The translations under genes and the position numbers were made by a program. The notes under the pieces were generated by a model. It did no database searches and was not told the DNA's origin. It saw only the letters and a program-made list of their open reading frames with translations. Positions 46,665 through 54,776 of a stretch of DNA of 64,000 bases are shown here, one piece after another. The DNA is from Bacillus sp. FSL K6-3431 (GTDB lineage Bacteria; Bacillota; Bacilli; Bacillales; Bacillaceae_C). The stretch lies in contig NZ_JBBOCT010000001.1 of assembly GCF_038002605.1 (NCBI RefSeq), positions 4,650,001-4,714,000 on the forward strand. The letters run 5' to 3'. The stretch's first letter is position 1; every line of letters begins with the position of its first letter.

Positions 46665-46857
46665 GCATATTAAAAATTGATAGCTTCTTATTTTAAAACT
46701 GTATAGTGAATCGTAAGAATGAGTAATTTACAGGATTCATAGTATATGTGAATATGGTTGATAAGACCTATGGGGTCAATCGTGGAAAAGAAGGAGGTAA
46801 AAATCCATTCAGGTTTTAGGATTTAATCATGGCATATCAATTTAGGGAGGTCAGATC
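46665..46857 (+). promoter_or_regulatory. Duplicated regulatory leader, copy B (importer 2)
   Basis: Twin of 24849-25041: TTGATAG at 46677-46683, TTTACAGG at about 46727-46734, ATATGTGA, and the ribosome site AGGGAGG at 46844-46850, with the same 167-base span from TTGATAG to AGGGAGG. It carries the functional ATG at 46858. Conservation over the whole leader, including non-promoter parts, suggests an operator and possibly a structured 5' UTR. The remaining 46595-46664 segment shows nothing else. Confidence 0.75.
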
Positions 46858-48450
46858 ATGAAAAAAAATTTTCTTAGAAAAAGACCGGCAATAATGTTAT
46901 TATCTCTACTATTAAGTGTAAGCGCTTTATATGGATGTAAAGGTTCGGAGGAAACGAACAAAGATGCAAATAAAAAAGAAGACGGATCTCTTACATTGAC
47001 CTATTGGGTTGGAAATAACAGACCCGATACACTGAAAAATTATAACGAAATGGGAGCATATAAAAAGTTGGAGGAAATTACTGATGTTCATGTTGAATTT
47101 GAACATCCGGCCTCAGGGGAAGCGGATCAGCAATTTAACTTGATGATGGCTTCAGGGGATCTGCCGGATGCAATTGAGCGGATATGGACATCGGTTCCAG
47201 GTGGCCCAGAAAAATATATTAAAGATAAAAAGATTATCAAATTAAATGATTATATTGACGAGCATGCCCCGAATTTTAAGAAGATATTGGAAGAACATCC
47301 GGAGTGGAAAAAAATGATTTCAACAGATGATGGAAGTATTTATTCCTTTCCATTCCTAAGAGAAGATGAAGTCAATTTGACCTTTTTTGGGCCTATTCTT
47401 CGAAAAGACTGGTTGGAAAAGCTAGAATTGGATATTCCAGAAACAATTGAAGAGTGGCATACGGTTTTAACCGCCTTTAAAGAACAAGATCCTAACGGAA
47501 ATGGTGAAGCAGATGAAATTCCTTTATTAATCAATAAAGATTCAATCACATCTAATGCATTTGTTGGGGCATGGGGAATTACAAATGGCTTTTACCAGGT
47601 AGACAATAAGGTAGATTACGGCCCAATTCAGCCTGAATATAAAGAATTTTTGACATTAATGAATGATTGGTATAAAGAAGGTTTGATTGATAAGGAATAT
47701 GTTGCCACCGACGATAAGCTTAAGGATGCTAAAGTAACTAATGATCAACTAGGCTCACTTTTGGGCTACACGGGTTCCAGTATTTTGCGATATATGCAAC
47801 TTAAAACTGATGAAAACCCTGAATTCAAACTGACGGGAGCTAAGTATCCTGTTCATAAAAAAGGGGAAATACCTCCCTTTAATCTAGGAGAAAATAATTA
47901 TAATGGCGTGGGAGCAGCCATTACAACCTCTAATAAAAACATCGAAGATACGGTTAAATGGTTTGATTATAAGTATGGAGAAGAAGGTTTTAATCTATTT
48001 AACTTCGGTATTGAGGGTGAAAGTTATGAAATGATTGATGATTACCCAACATATACGGAAATTATTACAAATAACCCTGATGGAAAATCAATGTCAGAAG
48101 GATTGGCAATGTATGTTCCGGCTGGCTGGAGCGGTCCATTCATACAGGCCAAAGAATATGCGGAACAGTATACAAATATGCCTGAACAACAGGAAGCCAT
48201 TGCAAATTGGAAAATAGGATCCAATGAACGGGTTATGCCGATGGTGACTCCAACGCAGGAGGAAAGTTCTGAATATGCCTCAATTATGAATGATATCGGC
48301 ACATATAAATCTGAGATGATTAACAAGTTTATTATGGGAGAAGAATCGCTTTCCAATTTTGATGAATTTGCCAAAACCATCAAATCAATGGGAATAGAAA
48401 GAGCAATTGAAATTCAGCAAGCGGCGTTGGAAAGATATAATAAACGATAA
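46858..48450 (+). CDS. Extracellular solute-binding lipoprotein of importer 2
   Basis: 530 aa. Signal peptide with lipobox ALYGC, Cys27 lipidated, then a charged linker. Body of the LplA/YtcQ type, with the acidic loop DPNGNGEADEIPLL near residues 211-224 and the C-terminal SNFDEFAKTIKSMGIERAIEIQ typical of the family. Binds oligosaccharides for the permeases at 48612-50469. The aromatic-rich body is diverged from the importer 1 protein, so a different ligand is likely; neighbouring fucosidases and dehydratase suggest fucosylated glycans (inference). AGGGAGG ribosome site. Confidence 0.93.
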   Translation: MKKNFLRKRPAIMLLSLLLSVSALYGCKGSEETNKDANKKEDGSLTLTYWVGNNRPDTLKNYNEMGAYKKLEEITDVHVEFEHPASGEADQQFNLMMASGDLPDAIERIWTSVPGGPEKYIKDKKIIKLNDYIDEHAPNFKKILEEHPEWKKMISTDDGSIYSFPFLREDEVNLTFFGPILRKDWLEKLELDIPETIEEWHTVLTAFKEQDPNGNGEADEIPLLINKDSITSNAFVGAWGITNGFYQVDNKVDYGPIQPEYKEFLTLMNDWYKEGLIDKEYVATDDKLKDAKVTNDQLGSLLGYTGSSILRYMQLKTDENPEFKLTGAKYPVHKKGEIPPFNLGENNYNGVGAAITTSNKNIEDTVKWFDYKYGEEGFNLFNFGIEGESYEMIDDYPTYTEIITNNPDGKSMSEGLAMYVPAGWSGPFIQAKEYAEQYTNMPEQQEAIANWKIGSNERVMPMVTPTQEESSEYASIMNDIGTYKSEMINKFIMGEESLSNFDEFAKTIKSMGIERAIEIQQAALERYNKR

Positions 48451-48458
48451 AATGTAAA

Positions 48459-48500
48459 ATAAGCGCTTATGTCCTCTTTAAGACTAGGCGCTTATCTAAA
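48459..48500 (+). terminator. Hairpin after the importer 2 lipoprotein gene
   Basis: ATAAGCGC (48459-48466) pairs with GCGCTTAT (48488-48495), followed by CTAAAAATT. Probably a partial terminator or mRNA-stabilising element that raises binding-protein level over permeases, since the permease genes follow. Confidence 0.6.
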
Positions 48501-48611
48501 AATTAAATATAGTGAGAATTAATTTTCTTATTTAGGATGTGTGAGAAAGGAGTTAACTCATCACATTCTACAACTTGGTTTTATACTTTGTCTGAAGTGA
48601 GGTATCAAAAA

Positions 48612-49574
48612 ATGGAGACAATAAAACAGCGCACAACAGTTGGACCAGTTTTGGGATCTAAAGAAAGGTATCGAAAAAGGCTAGTAAAAGATATCAAAAG
48701 AAATAAATATATTTATATCATGGTTCTGCCCGTTGTCGTTTACTATTTGATTTTTCATTATGGACCAATGTACGGTGTACAGATTGCATTCAAAGAATTC
48801 AATATCACAGATGGAATATGGTCCAGCCCCTGGGTTGGTTTTGATTATTTTGTTGAATTTTTTAACAACTTTTATTTTTGGCGTTTGATCAAGAATACAT
48901 TTTTAATTAATTTTTTTGAATTAGTGTTTGCTTTTCCCGCTCCGATCATTTTGGCTTTGCTATTAAATGAACTAAGAAGAATGTGGTTTAAACGGGTGGT
49001 ACAAACGATCAGTTATTTGCCCCATTTTATATCAGTTGTTGTAGTTGTGGGAATGTTGGTTGATTTTACAGCTCAAAACGGTTTGATTAATCAATTCTTA
49101 GCGACTTTTGGGATAGAACCAATTTCATTCTTACAGAAACCAGAATGGTTCCGTACGGTTTATATTGGTTCAGGTATTTGGCAAGGTATCGGGTGGGGAT
49201 CGATAATTTATCTTGCTGCTATGTCCAATATAAATTCAGAACTTTATGAAGCGGCCAGAATTGATGGTGCAAATCGTTTTAAACAAGCCATGCATGTTAC
49301 AATTCCAGGAATAGCCCCAATTATCATTATCCTGCTTATTCTCCAAATAGGCTCAATGATGAGTGTGGGATTTGAAAAAATAATCTTAATGTATAATCCT
49401 TTAACATATGAAACAGCGGATGTCATTTCAACCTATGTTTATCGTAAGGGGATTTTAGAAGCCAATTTTAGCTTCAGTGCGGCAGTTGGTTTATTTAATG
49501 CAATCATCAATTTGACATTGCTGTATTTGGCAAATCGTATAAGTGCAAAAGTCAGTGAAACAAGCTTATGGTAA
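48612..49574 (+). CDS. ABC sugar importer permease, LplB type (importer 2)
   Basis: 320 aa from ATG 48612, preceded by GTGAGG; an in-frame ATG at 48537 would add 25 residues with no family counterpart. Six predicted membrane helices starting near residue 37 (YIYIMVLPVVVYYLIFHYGPMY). EAA loop ELYEAARIDGANRFKQAMHV near 212-231. C-terminus ISAKVSETSLW parallels the importer 1 permease ending ARKKSEASLW. Works with the YtcP-type partner encoded 13 bases downstream and the lipoprotein upstream; ATPase gene absent from the window. Confidence 0.92.
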   Translation: METIKQRTTVGPVLGSKERYRKRLVKDIKRNKYIYIMVLPVVVYYLIFHYGPMYGVQIAFKEFNITDGIWSSPWVGFDYFVEFFNNFYFWRLIKNTFLINFFELVFAFPAPIILALLLNELRRMWFKRVVQTISYLPHFISVVVVVGMLVDFTAQNGLINQFLATFGIEPISFLQKPEWFRTVYIGSGIWQGIGWGSIIYLAAMSNINSELYEAARIDGANRFKQAMHVTIPGIAPIIIILLILQIGSMMSVGFEKIILMYNPLTYETADVISTYVYRKGILEANFSFSAAVGLFNAIINLTLLYLANRISAKVSETSLW

Positions 49575-49587
49575 GGGGGCTGATACG

Positions 49588-50469
49588 ATGAAAACGAAAC
49601 AAAGCATAGGAGAAAGAACTTTTGATTATTTAAATATCCTTTTCATGATTATTTTAATCATTGTCACTGTTTATCCTTTTTTATATGTGTTGTTCTCTTC
49701 TGTCAGCGATCCAGGCCTTTTGGCTAAGAATCGTGGAATCTTATATATGCCACTTGGCTTTAGCCTAAAAGCATATGAATTGGTATTTGGCAATTCGATG
49801 GTTATGGTGGGGTACTTGAATACGCTATTCTATGTTGTCGTGGGAACGACGATTAATATTTTTCTTACAAGCTTGGGGGCATATGCACTATCGCGACGTA
49901 ATGCGATGTTAGTCAAGCCGATTATGATGATGATCATCTTTACAATGTTTTTTAGTGGTGGTTTGATTCCTACATATTTATTAGTTGGTGAATTGGGAAT
50001 GATGGATTCCAGATGGGCTCTTATTATTCCTAATGCGATGAGTGTTTGGAATTTGATTATTATGAGAACATCGTTCAAGGGGATCCCTGTCAGTTTGGAA
50101 GAATCAGCTAGAATGGACGGGGCCAACGATTTTACAATATTATTCAAAATAATTTTACCGCTATCCTTGCCTGTTATCGCGGTAATGGTACTATTTTATG
50201 GTGTAGGACATTGGAATTCCTATTTCAGCGCGATGATTTATTTGCGTGACAGGGAACTCTTTCCATTACAACTTATACTTCGAGAAATTTTGATTACAAA
50301 CAGCACAGATAACTTTATTACAGGTGTGGGTGGAGGCGACAGGTTCCCAGTAGGAGAAACGGTAAAATATGCAACGATTATGGTTGCAACTGTACCAATT
50401 CTCTTCTTATACCCATTCCTTCAAAAATATTTCGTTAAAGGTGTAATGATTGGGTCGGTTAAAGAGTAA
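49588..50469 (+). CDS. ABC sugar importer permease, YtcP type (importer 2)
   Basis: 293 aa from ATG 49588, chosen for its AAGGGGG ribosome site; an upstream GTG at 49543 overlaps the preceding gene. Six predicted helices, first about residues 14-36. EAA loop SLEESARMDGANDFTILFKI near 170-189 and C-terminus QKYFVKGVMIGSVKE, very similar to the importer 1 paralogue. Forms the channel with the LplB-type permease. Confidence 0.92.
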   Translation: MKTKQSIGERTFDYLNILFMIILIIVTVYPFLYVLFSSVSDPGLLAKNRGILYMPLGFSLKAYELVFGNSMVMVGYLNTLFYVVVGTTINIFLTSLGAYALSRRNAMLVKPIMMMIIFTMFFSGGLIPTYLLVGELGMMDSRWALIIPNAMSVWNLIIMRTSFKGIPVSLEESARMDGANDFTILFKIILPLSLPVIAVMVLFYGVGHWNSYFSAMIYLRDRELFPLQLILREILITNSTDNFITGVGGGDRFPVGETVKYATIMVATVPILFLYPFLQKYFVKGVMIGSVKE

Positions 50470-50573
50470 AGGTGTGGAACTTGTATAGATTCGTCTTTCT
50501 ATAAATATATTTATGGAAGGTATTGCAAGAAAATATCATGCATGTGAAATAACAAACACTAGGGAGCATTTAA

Positions 50574-52283
50574 TTGGATAAAAATCATGAGAAGCGATTG
50601 AAATGGTGGAAAGATGCAAAGTTTGGCCTGTTTATTCATTGGGGGCTTTATGCATTGCTGGCAAGAGGAGAATGGGCAATGGCCGCTTCGAAAATTCCAG
50701 TAGATGAATACGAAAAATTAGGGAAACAATTTAACCCAATTAAGTTTAATGCGAAGGAATGGGTGAATATTGCAAAAACGGCAGGTGTGAAATATATTGT
50801 AATTACTGCGAAACATCACGATGGCTTTGCAATGTTTCATTCCAATGCAGAGAAATTCAATATCATGGATGCTACCCCATTCAAACGGGATCCGATTAAA
50901 GAATTAGCGGAAGAGTGTCAAAAGCAAGATATTAAACTATGTTTATACTATTCTCACGTTATCGATTGGCATCATCCTCATTCGGTTCATGAATATTATA
51001 ATAATACATGGGATTTTGATTTAGAGAAAAAAGCATTTTATAATTATTGGAATAATCTTGCCAAACCACAAATACGAGAATTACTTACCAATTATGGACC
51101 AATCGGGTTGCTATGGTTTGATACAGCTGGTGGATTATCCAAAAAGGATAGTAAAGAAATTATAGATATTGCTCATAAACTTCAGCCTAATTGCTTGATT
51201 AACAGCAGAGTGAGCCATTGGCCTAATATGGGAGATTATCAATCCAAAGGTGATAATGAAATACCTATGTATGGCGAAGATACCCGACCTTGGGAAACAC
51301 CGATGACTTTAAACAAGTCATGGGGATATCGTGATAAAGATCAAGAGTGGAAGACTACGGAATCTGTCATCTTTAAGATGGCTAATATTGTAAGTAAGGG
51401 AGGTAATCTATTATTAAATGTAGGACCGACAGCAGAAGGAATGATTCCTGATACTTCAGTTGAGAGATTAACGGAAGTGGGAACGTGGCTAAACATAAAC
51501 GGTGAAGCCATATATGAATCTGATCCAAACCCGTATCCATATGAGTTTGAATGGGGAGCAATCACGGTAAAACCGAGAAAAGTGTTTCTGCACCTCTATC
51601 ATAAATATTGTCCTAAGGGTGAGTTGGTACTATTTGGTTTAAAGAACAAGGTATTGAAAACGTATGTATTGGCGGATGAATTGAAGGGACAATTAGATAT
51701 AAATCAAGTGTATAATGAAGAAAGCGATCATCATGCATTATCAATAAAACTGCCTGAGCAGTTACCAGATAAGTACGTATCGGTCGTTGTCTTGGAGGTG
51801 GCTGGGGAAGTGCAAGTAGATCAAAGCTTCGGTCAACAGGCATCCGGGATGATAAAACTCGATATGGTACATGCAACAATAGACGAAAAGAATACCACGG
51901 CCAATTGGGAATTCAAAGTAGTTCATCCTGGCACTTTTGATGTTGTTCTTGTGAATTTTAAAAAGGCAGGAACTGATTGGGATAGTGAATATAAAGAGAG
52001 AGTTAAAATAAAATTGGCCGAGCAACAATTAGAATGTATTCCTAAAGAAGATATCACAATGGAAGAATCTCAATCATGTCAATATCCTTATAGTGAAATT
52101 CACTCTAAGCTTGGCAGGGTTGAAGTAAATAGAAGTGGTTATTTAACCTTAACCTTAACATCTGATAAAATTCACGGTAAATCTGAGACGACGGAAATAT
52201 GGCAAGCTAATGCAGTAAAATTGCGATCGTTAATACTCATACCAGCGAACTCGGTTCAGCCAGATGTAACATCGGAGAATTAG
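50574..52283 (+). CDS. Second GH29 alpha-L-fucosidase
   Basis: 569 aa, no signal peptide. The GH29 barrel starts at once: WWKDAKFGLFIHWGLYAL near residues 10-27, AKHHDGFAMFHS near 79-90 and the nucleophile region LLWFDTAGG with Asp183. A C-terminal beta-sandwich follows (about 300-400), then an extra beta-rich region (about 415-565) of the kind seen in GH29 proteins with an added carbohydrate-binding-like domain. Closer to the canonical GH29 pattern than the enzyme at 1147. TTG start with AGGGAG. It follows importer 2, so the two are probably co-transcribed and it acts on what that importer delivers. Confidence 0.93.
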   Translation: MDKNHEKRLKWWKDAKFGLFIHWGLYALLARGEWAMAASKIPVDEYEKLGKQFNPIKFNAKEWVNIAKTAGVKYIVITAKHHDGFAMFHSNAEKFNIMDATPFKRDPIKELAEECQKQDIKLCLYYSHVIDWHHPHSVHEYYNNTWDFDLEKKAFYNYWNNLAKPQIRELLTNYGPIGLLWFDTAGGLSKKDSKEIIDIAHKLQPNCLINSRVSHWPNMGDYQSKGDNEIPMYGEDTRPWETPMTLNKSWGYRDKDQEWKTTESVIFKMANIVSKGGNLLLNVGPTAEGMIPDTSVERLTEVGTWLNINGEAIYESDPNPYPYEFEWGAITVKPRKVFLHLYHKYCPKGELVLFGLKNKVLKTYVLADELKGQLDINQVYNEESDHHALSIKLPEQLPDKYVSVVVLEVAGEVQVDQSFGQQASGMIKLDMVHATIDEKNTTANWEFKVVHPGTFDVVLVNFKKAGTDWDSEYKERVKIKLAEQQLECIPKEDITMEESQSCQYPYSEIHSKLGRVEVNRSGYLTLTLTSDKIHGKSETTEIWQANAVKLRSLILIPANSVQPDVTSEN

Positions 52284-52315
52284 GTGGGTATTCTAAACCC
52301 CACCTAATTGGTATA
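52278..52315 (+). terminator. Hairpin overlapping the GH29 stop codon
   Basis: AATTAGGTGGG (52278-52288) pairs perfectly with CCCACCTAATT (52299-52309). The stem includes the stop codon TAG at 52281-52283. The tail is only weakly T-rich. The rest of the gap to 52458 holds no gene. Confidence 0.65.
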
Positions 52316-52458
52316 TCCATAAACGCTTCACTTAAAGTTTGGCTCTTAAACTCTGAAGTAAGATAAATAATGTAATAGGGTTTAACCCTACACGCATACG
52401 TCTTGCGACGAATCATGGTTAGAAACGTAAATTATTTATAAAATAAGGAGATAAAAAT

Positions 52459-53289
52459 ATGAAACTAGCTTTTACCACTCTAGGCTGTCCGAAATGGGAT
52501 TTGGATACAATTATAACCAGAGCGGTTGAGTTTGGTTATGATGGTGTGGATTTCCGTGGTTATCTAGGTGAAATGGAAATTTATAAATTACCTGAGTTCT
52601 CAACTAATTTAAAAGAAACAAAGAAAAGGTTTGATGATGCTTCGTTGGAAGTTCCTTGCTTTTCAAGCTCAGTGCGCTTATTTACTACATCGGAAATAGA
52701 ACTGGAAAACTATTTAGAAGAACTCAAACAATATGGTAGATTATGCCGTGAATTTAACACGCCATATATTCGGGTTTTTGGTGGATCGATTGGTGAAACA
52801 GCGAGACCAGATGCAATTGATGTAGTGGTCAATAATTTGCATAAGATGTTAAAAGTAGCTGAAGAATTTCAAGTGACTTTGCTTTTAGAAACTCATGATG
52901 ATTGGACAAATTGCGAATATGTAGACGATGTTTTAAAACGAATTGATTCCGCTTACTTCAATGTTTTATGGGATGTACATCATCCTTTTCGCACAGTTGG
53001 TGAAAGCCCAGAACTAACATTGGAAACTTTAGGTGATCAGATAAAATATACACATTGGAAGGATTCTTATATAAAGGAAGATGCAAGACGAGGGTATCAA
53101 CTGTGTTTATTAGGTGAAGGAGATATACCGTTAGAAAGTATATATCGTCTATTACAAAACAAAGGATATAAAGGCTACTATACACTTGAGTGGGAGAAGC
53201 TTTGGTGTCCAGAAATTGAAGAACCAGAAATAGCATTTAGCCAATACACGAATTATATGAATGCTATGGCAAAAGAAATAGTAAAGTAA
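52459..53289 (+). CDS. Sugar phosphate isomerase/epimerase-like TIM barrel 3
   Basis: 276 aa, xylose-isomerase-like TIM barrel: LAFTTLGCPKWDLDTII at the start, YDGVDFRG near residue 29, LLLETHDDW near 138 (metal Glu), VLWDVHHPFR near 172 (metal Asp, His), YTHWKDSY near 197 and YTLEWEKLW near 242 (metal Glu). The metal site is well preserved, so an active enzyme is expected. Possible roles are sugar isomerisation or epimerisation. Next to a mandelate-racemase-type dehydratase, it may act on the same sugar acid or keto-sugar. AAGGAG ribosome site. Confidence 0.87.
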   Translation: MKLAFTTLGCPKWDLDTIITRAVEFGYDGVDFRGYLGEMEIYKLPEFSTNLKETKKRFDDASLEVPCFSSSVRLFTTSEIELENYLEELKQYGRLCREFNTPYIRVFGGSIGETARPDAIDVVVNNLHKMLKVAEEFQVTLLLETHDDWTNCEYVDDVLKRIDSAYFNVLWDVHHPFRTVGESPELTLETLGDQIKYTHWKDSYIKEDARRGYQLCLLGEGDIPLESIYRLLQNKGYKGYYTLEWEKLWCPEIEEPEIAFSQYTNYMNAMAKEIVK

Positions 53290-53300
53290 AAGAAATGATT

Positions 53301-53340
53301 AAGCGGGGCTTTTAGACAGGCACCCGCTTTTCGCATTTTA
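53301..53340 (+). terminator. Terminator between TIM-barrel and dehydratase genes
   Basis: AAGCGGG (53301-53307) pairs with CCCGCTT (53323-53329), followed by a T-rich stretch (TTCGCATTTTATTTT). The gap to 53497 otherwise holds an in-frame hydrophobic extension of the next gene judged not to be translated. Confidence 0.75.
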
Positions 53341-53497
53341 TTTTATGGGAGAAGAAATAATTATCTCGCTATTCATCTTGCTATTCGTGCTTCTTAGTAT
53401 TGTGCTAATGTTCGTTAGCTTTATCTATGTTTATTTGATTGAAAGTTCGTATAATTATAATAGATTACTACTTTTACGTTTAGAGGAGGGAAAAGAA

Positions 53498-54595
53498 TTG
53501 AAAATCACGAAAGTTAAAACCTATTTACTAGATGTGCCACTAAAGCAACGTGCGATTACTGACTCACAAACAAGGCTTGAATCTGTTGAATTTATCGCCA
53601 TTAGGATAGATACAGATGAAGGTATTAGTGGCTGGGGATTCAATTGGAATTATACGAAGGGAACAAGAGCGGTTCAAGCCATTATTGATGATACGTATGC
53701 GCCGAAGTTGATTGGAAAAGATCCACTAATGCATAAAAATGTTTTGCGAGAGCTTCATTATACAAATCATTTTATTGGTCAAGTCGGTGTCACGCGTGTC
53801 GGTCTATGCGCCGTAGAACTAGCATTATGGGATATTAAGTTAAAGATAGCCAATATGCCATTATGGAAATTTTTGGGACCGGTAAAAAATAAGGTAAAGG
53901 CATATAATACGGACGGCGGTTGGCTGCAAGTGACAGAGAATGAATTAGTAAAAGATATGACTGATTTGGTGGAACGTGGGTTTGATGCGGTTAAGATGAA
54001 GATAGGCTTACCGAATCCTAGAGAAGATTATAATAGAGTAAAAGCTGTTCGGAAAGCAATTGGTGATGATATTAAATTAATGGTTGATGTGAATACTGTT
54101 TGGGATTTGAAAACGTCAAAAGTTTGGGGGCGCAAATTAGAGGAGCTGGATGTATATTGGCTGGAAGAGCCGATGAATCCCTTTGATAAAAAGGCTCATG
54201 CTGAGTTAGCCCATTCAATAAATATCCCGATTGCTGTTGGTGAAACAATTTATACGAAGTATGATTTTCGAGATTATATTGAAATGGGTGCGGTTGATAT
54301 CGTACAAGCGGATGCTACAAAACTATCAGGGATAGATGAGTGGTTGGATGTAGCTGCACTTGCTCGCTGCTATAATTTAGAAGTTATTCCGCATACAAAT
54401 GTTCAACAGAAGCTCCATGTTCAGCTTGCTGCAGCATCATCGAATGTTCCGATGGTTGAATACTGTTATGAATCGCTTGTAGATATTTGGGAAAATCCCA
54501 TTCAAGTTGTCAACGGTTATTACACACTACCTGAAGAACCTGGCTTGGGATGCAAACTAACAGATAAAATTCTTACTGAATGTAGAATCGGATAA
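53498..54595 (+). CDS. Enolase-superfamily (mandelate racemase type) acid-sugar dehydratase
   Basis: 365 aa from TTG 53498, which has GAGGAGGG seven bases upstream. Active-site residues match mandelate racemase with a constant offset of two: Lys166-x-Lys168, metal ligands Asp197, Glu223 and Glu249, and the Asp272-His299 dyad. Such enzymes remove water from sugar acids such as L-fuconate, L-rhamnonate, galactonate or talarate. With an L-fuconolactonase-like gene at 62387 and three fucosidases in the locus, L-fuconate is an attractive substrate, but the sequence does not prove it. The open frame extends upstream to ATG 53345, adding a hydrophobic segment that is probably untranslated. Confidence 0.88.
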   Translation: MKITKVKTYLLDVPLKQRAITDSQTRLESVEFIAIRIDTDEGISGWGFNWNYTKGTRAVQAIIDDTYAPKLIGKDPLMHKNVLRELHYTNHFIGQVGVTRVGLCAVELALWDIKLKIANMPLWKFLGPVKNKVKAYNTDGGWLQVTENELVKDMTDLVERGFDAVKMKIGLPNPREDYNRVKAVRKAIGDDIKLMVDVNTVWDLKTSKVWGRKLEELDVYWLEEPMNPFDKKAHAELAHSINIPIAVGETIYTKYDFRDYIEMGAVDIVQADATKLSGIDEWLDVAALARCYNLEVIPHTNVQQKLHVQLAAASSNVPMVEYCYESLVDIWENPIQVVNGYYTLPEEPGLGCKLTDKILTECRIG

Positions 54596-54776
54596 AATAT
54601 TAAAATGAATGAGTTTTGATACTGCATTTTAGGAAGTGGGAGAGAGAATAGAAAATACAAAGGAAATACGGAATTAATAGGCATGATTGATAGCGCTGAT
54701 ATCCTTTCTTTTATCCGAACTAAGCAAGGTTGGATGGGGTCCTATCATTGTATTAAACAAAGAAGGGATTAATTAA

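Noticed and set aside
53345..53497. Hydrophobic 51-residue extension of the dehydratase, suggesting a membrane anchor
   Set aside because: The start at 53498 has a strong GAGGAGGG site and gives exact alignment of all active-site positions with mandelate racemase; the extension follows a terminator and has no family counterpart.
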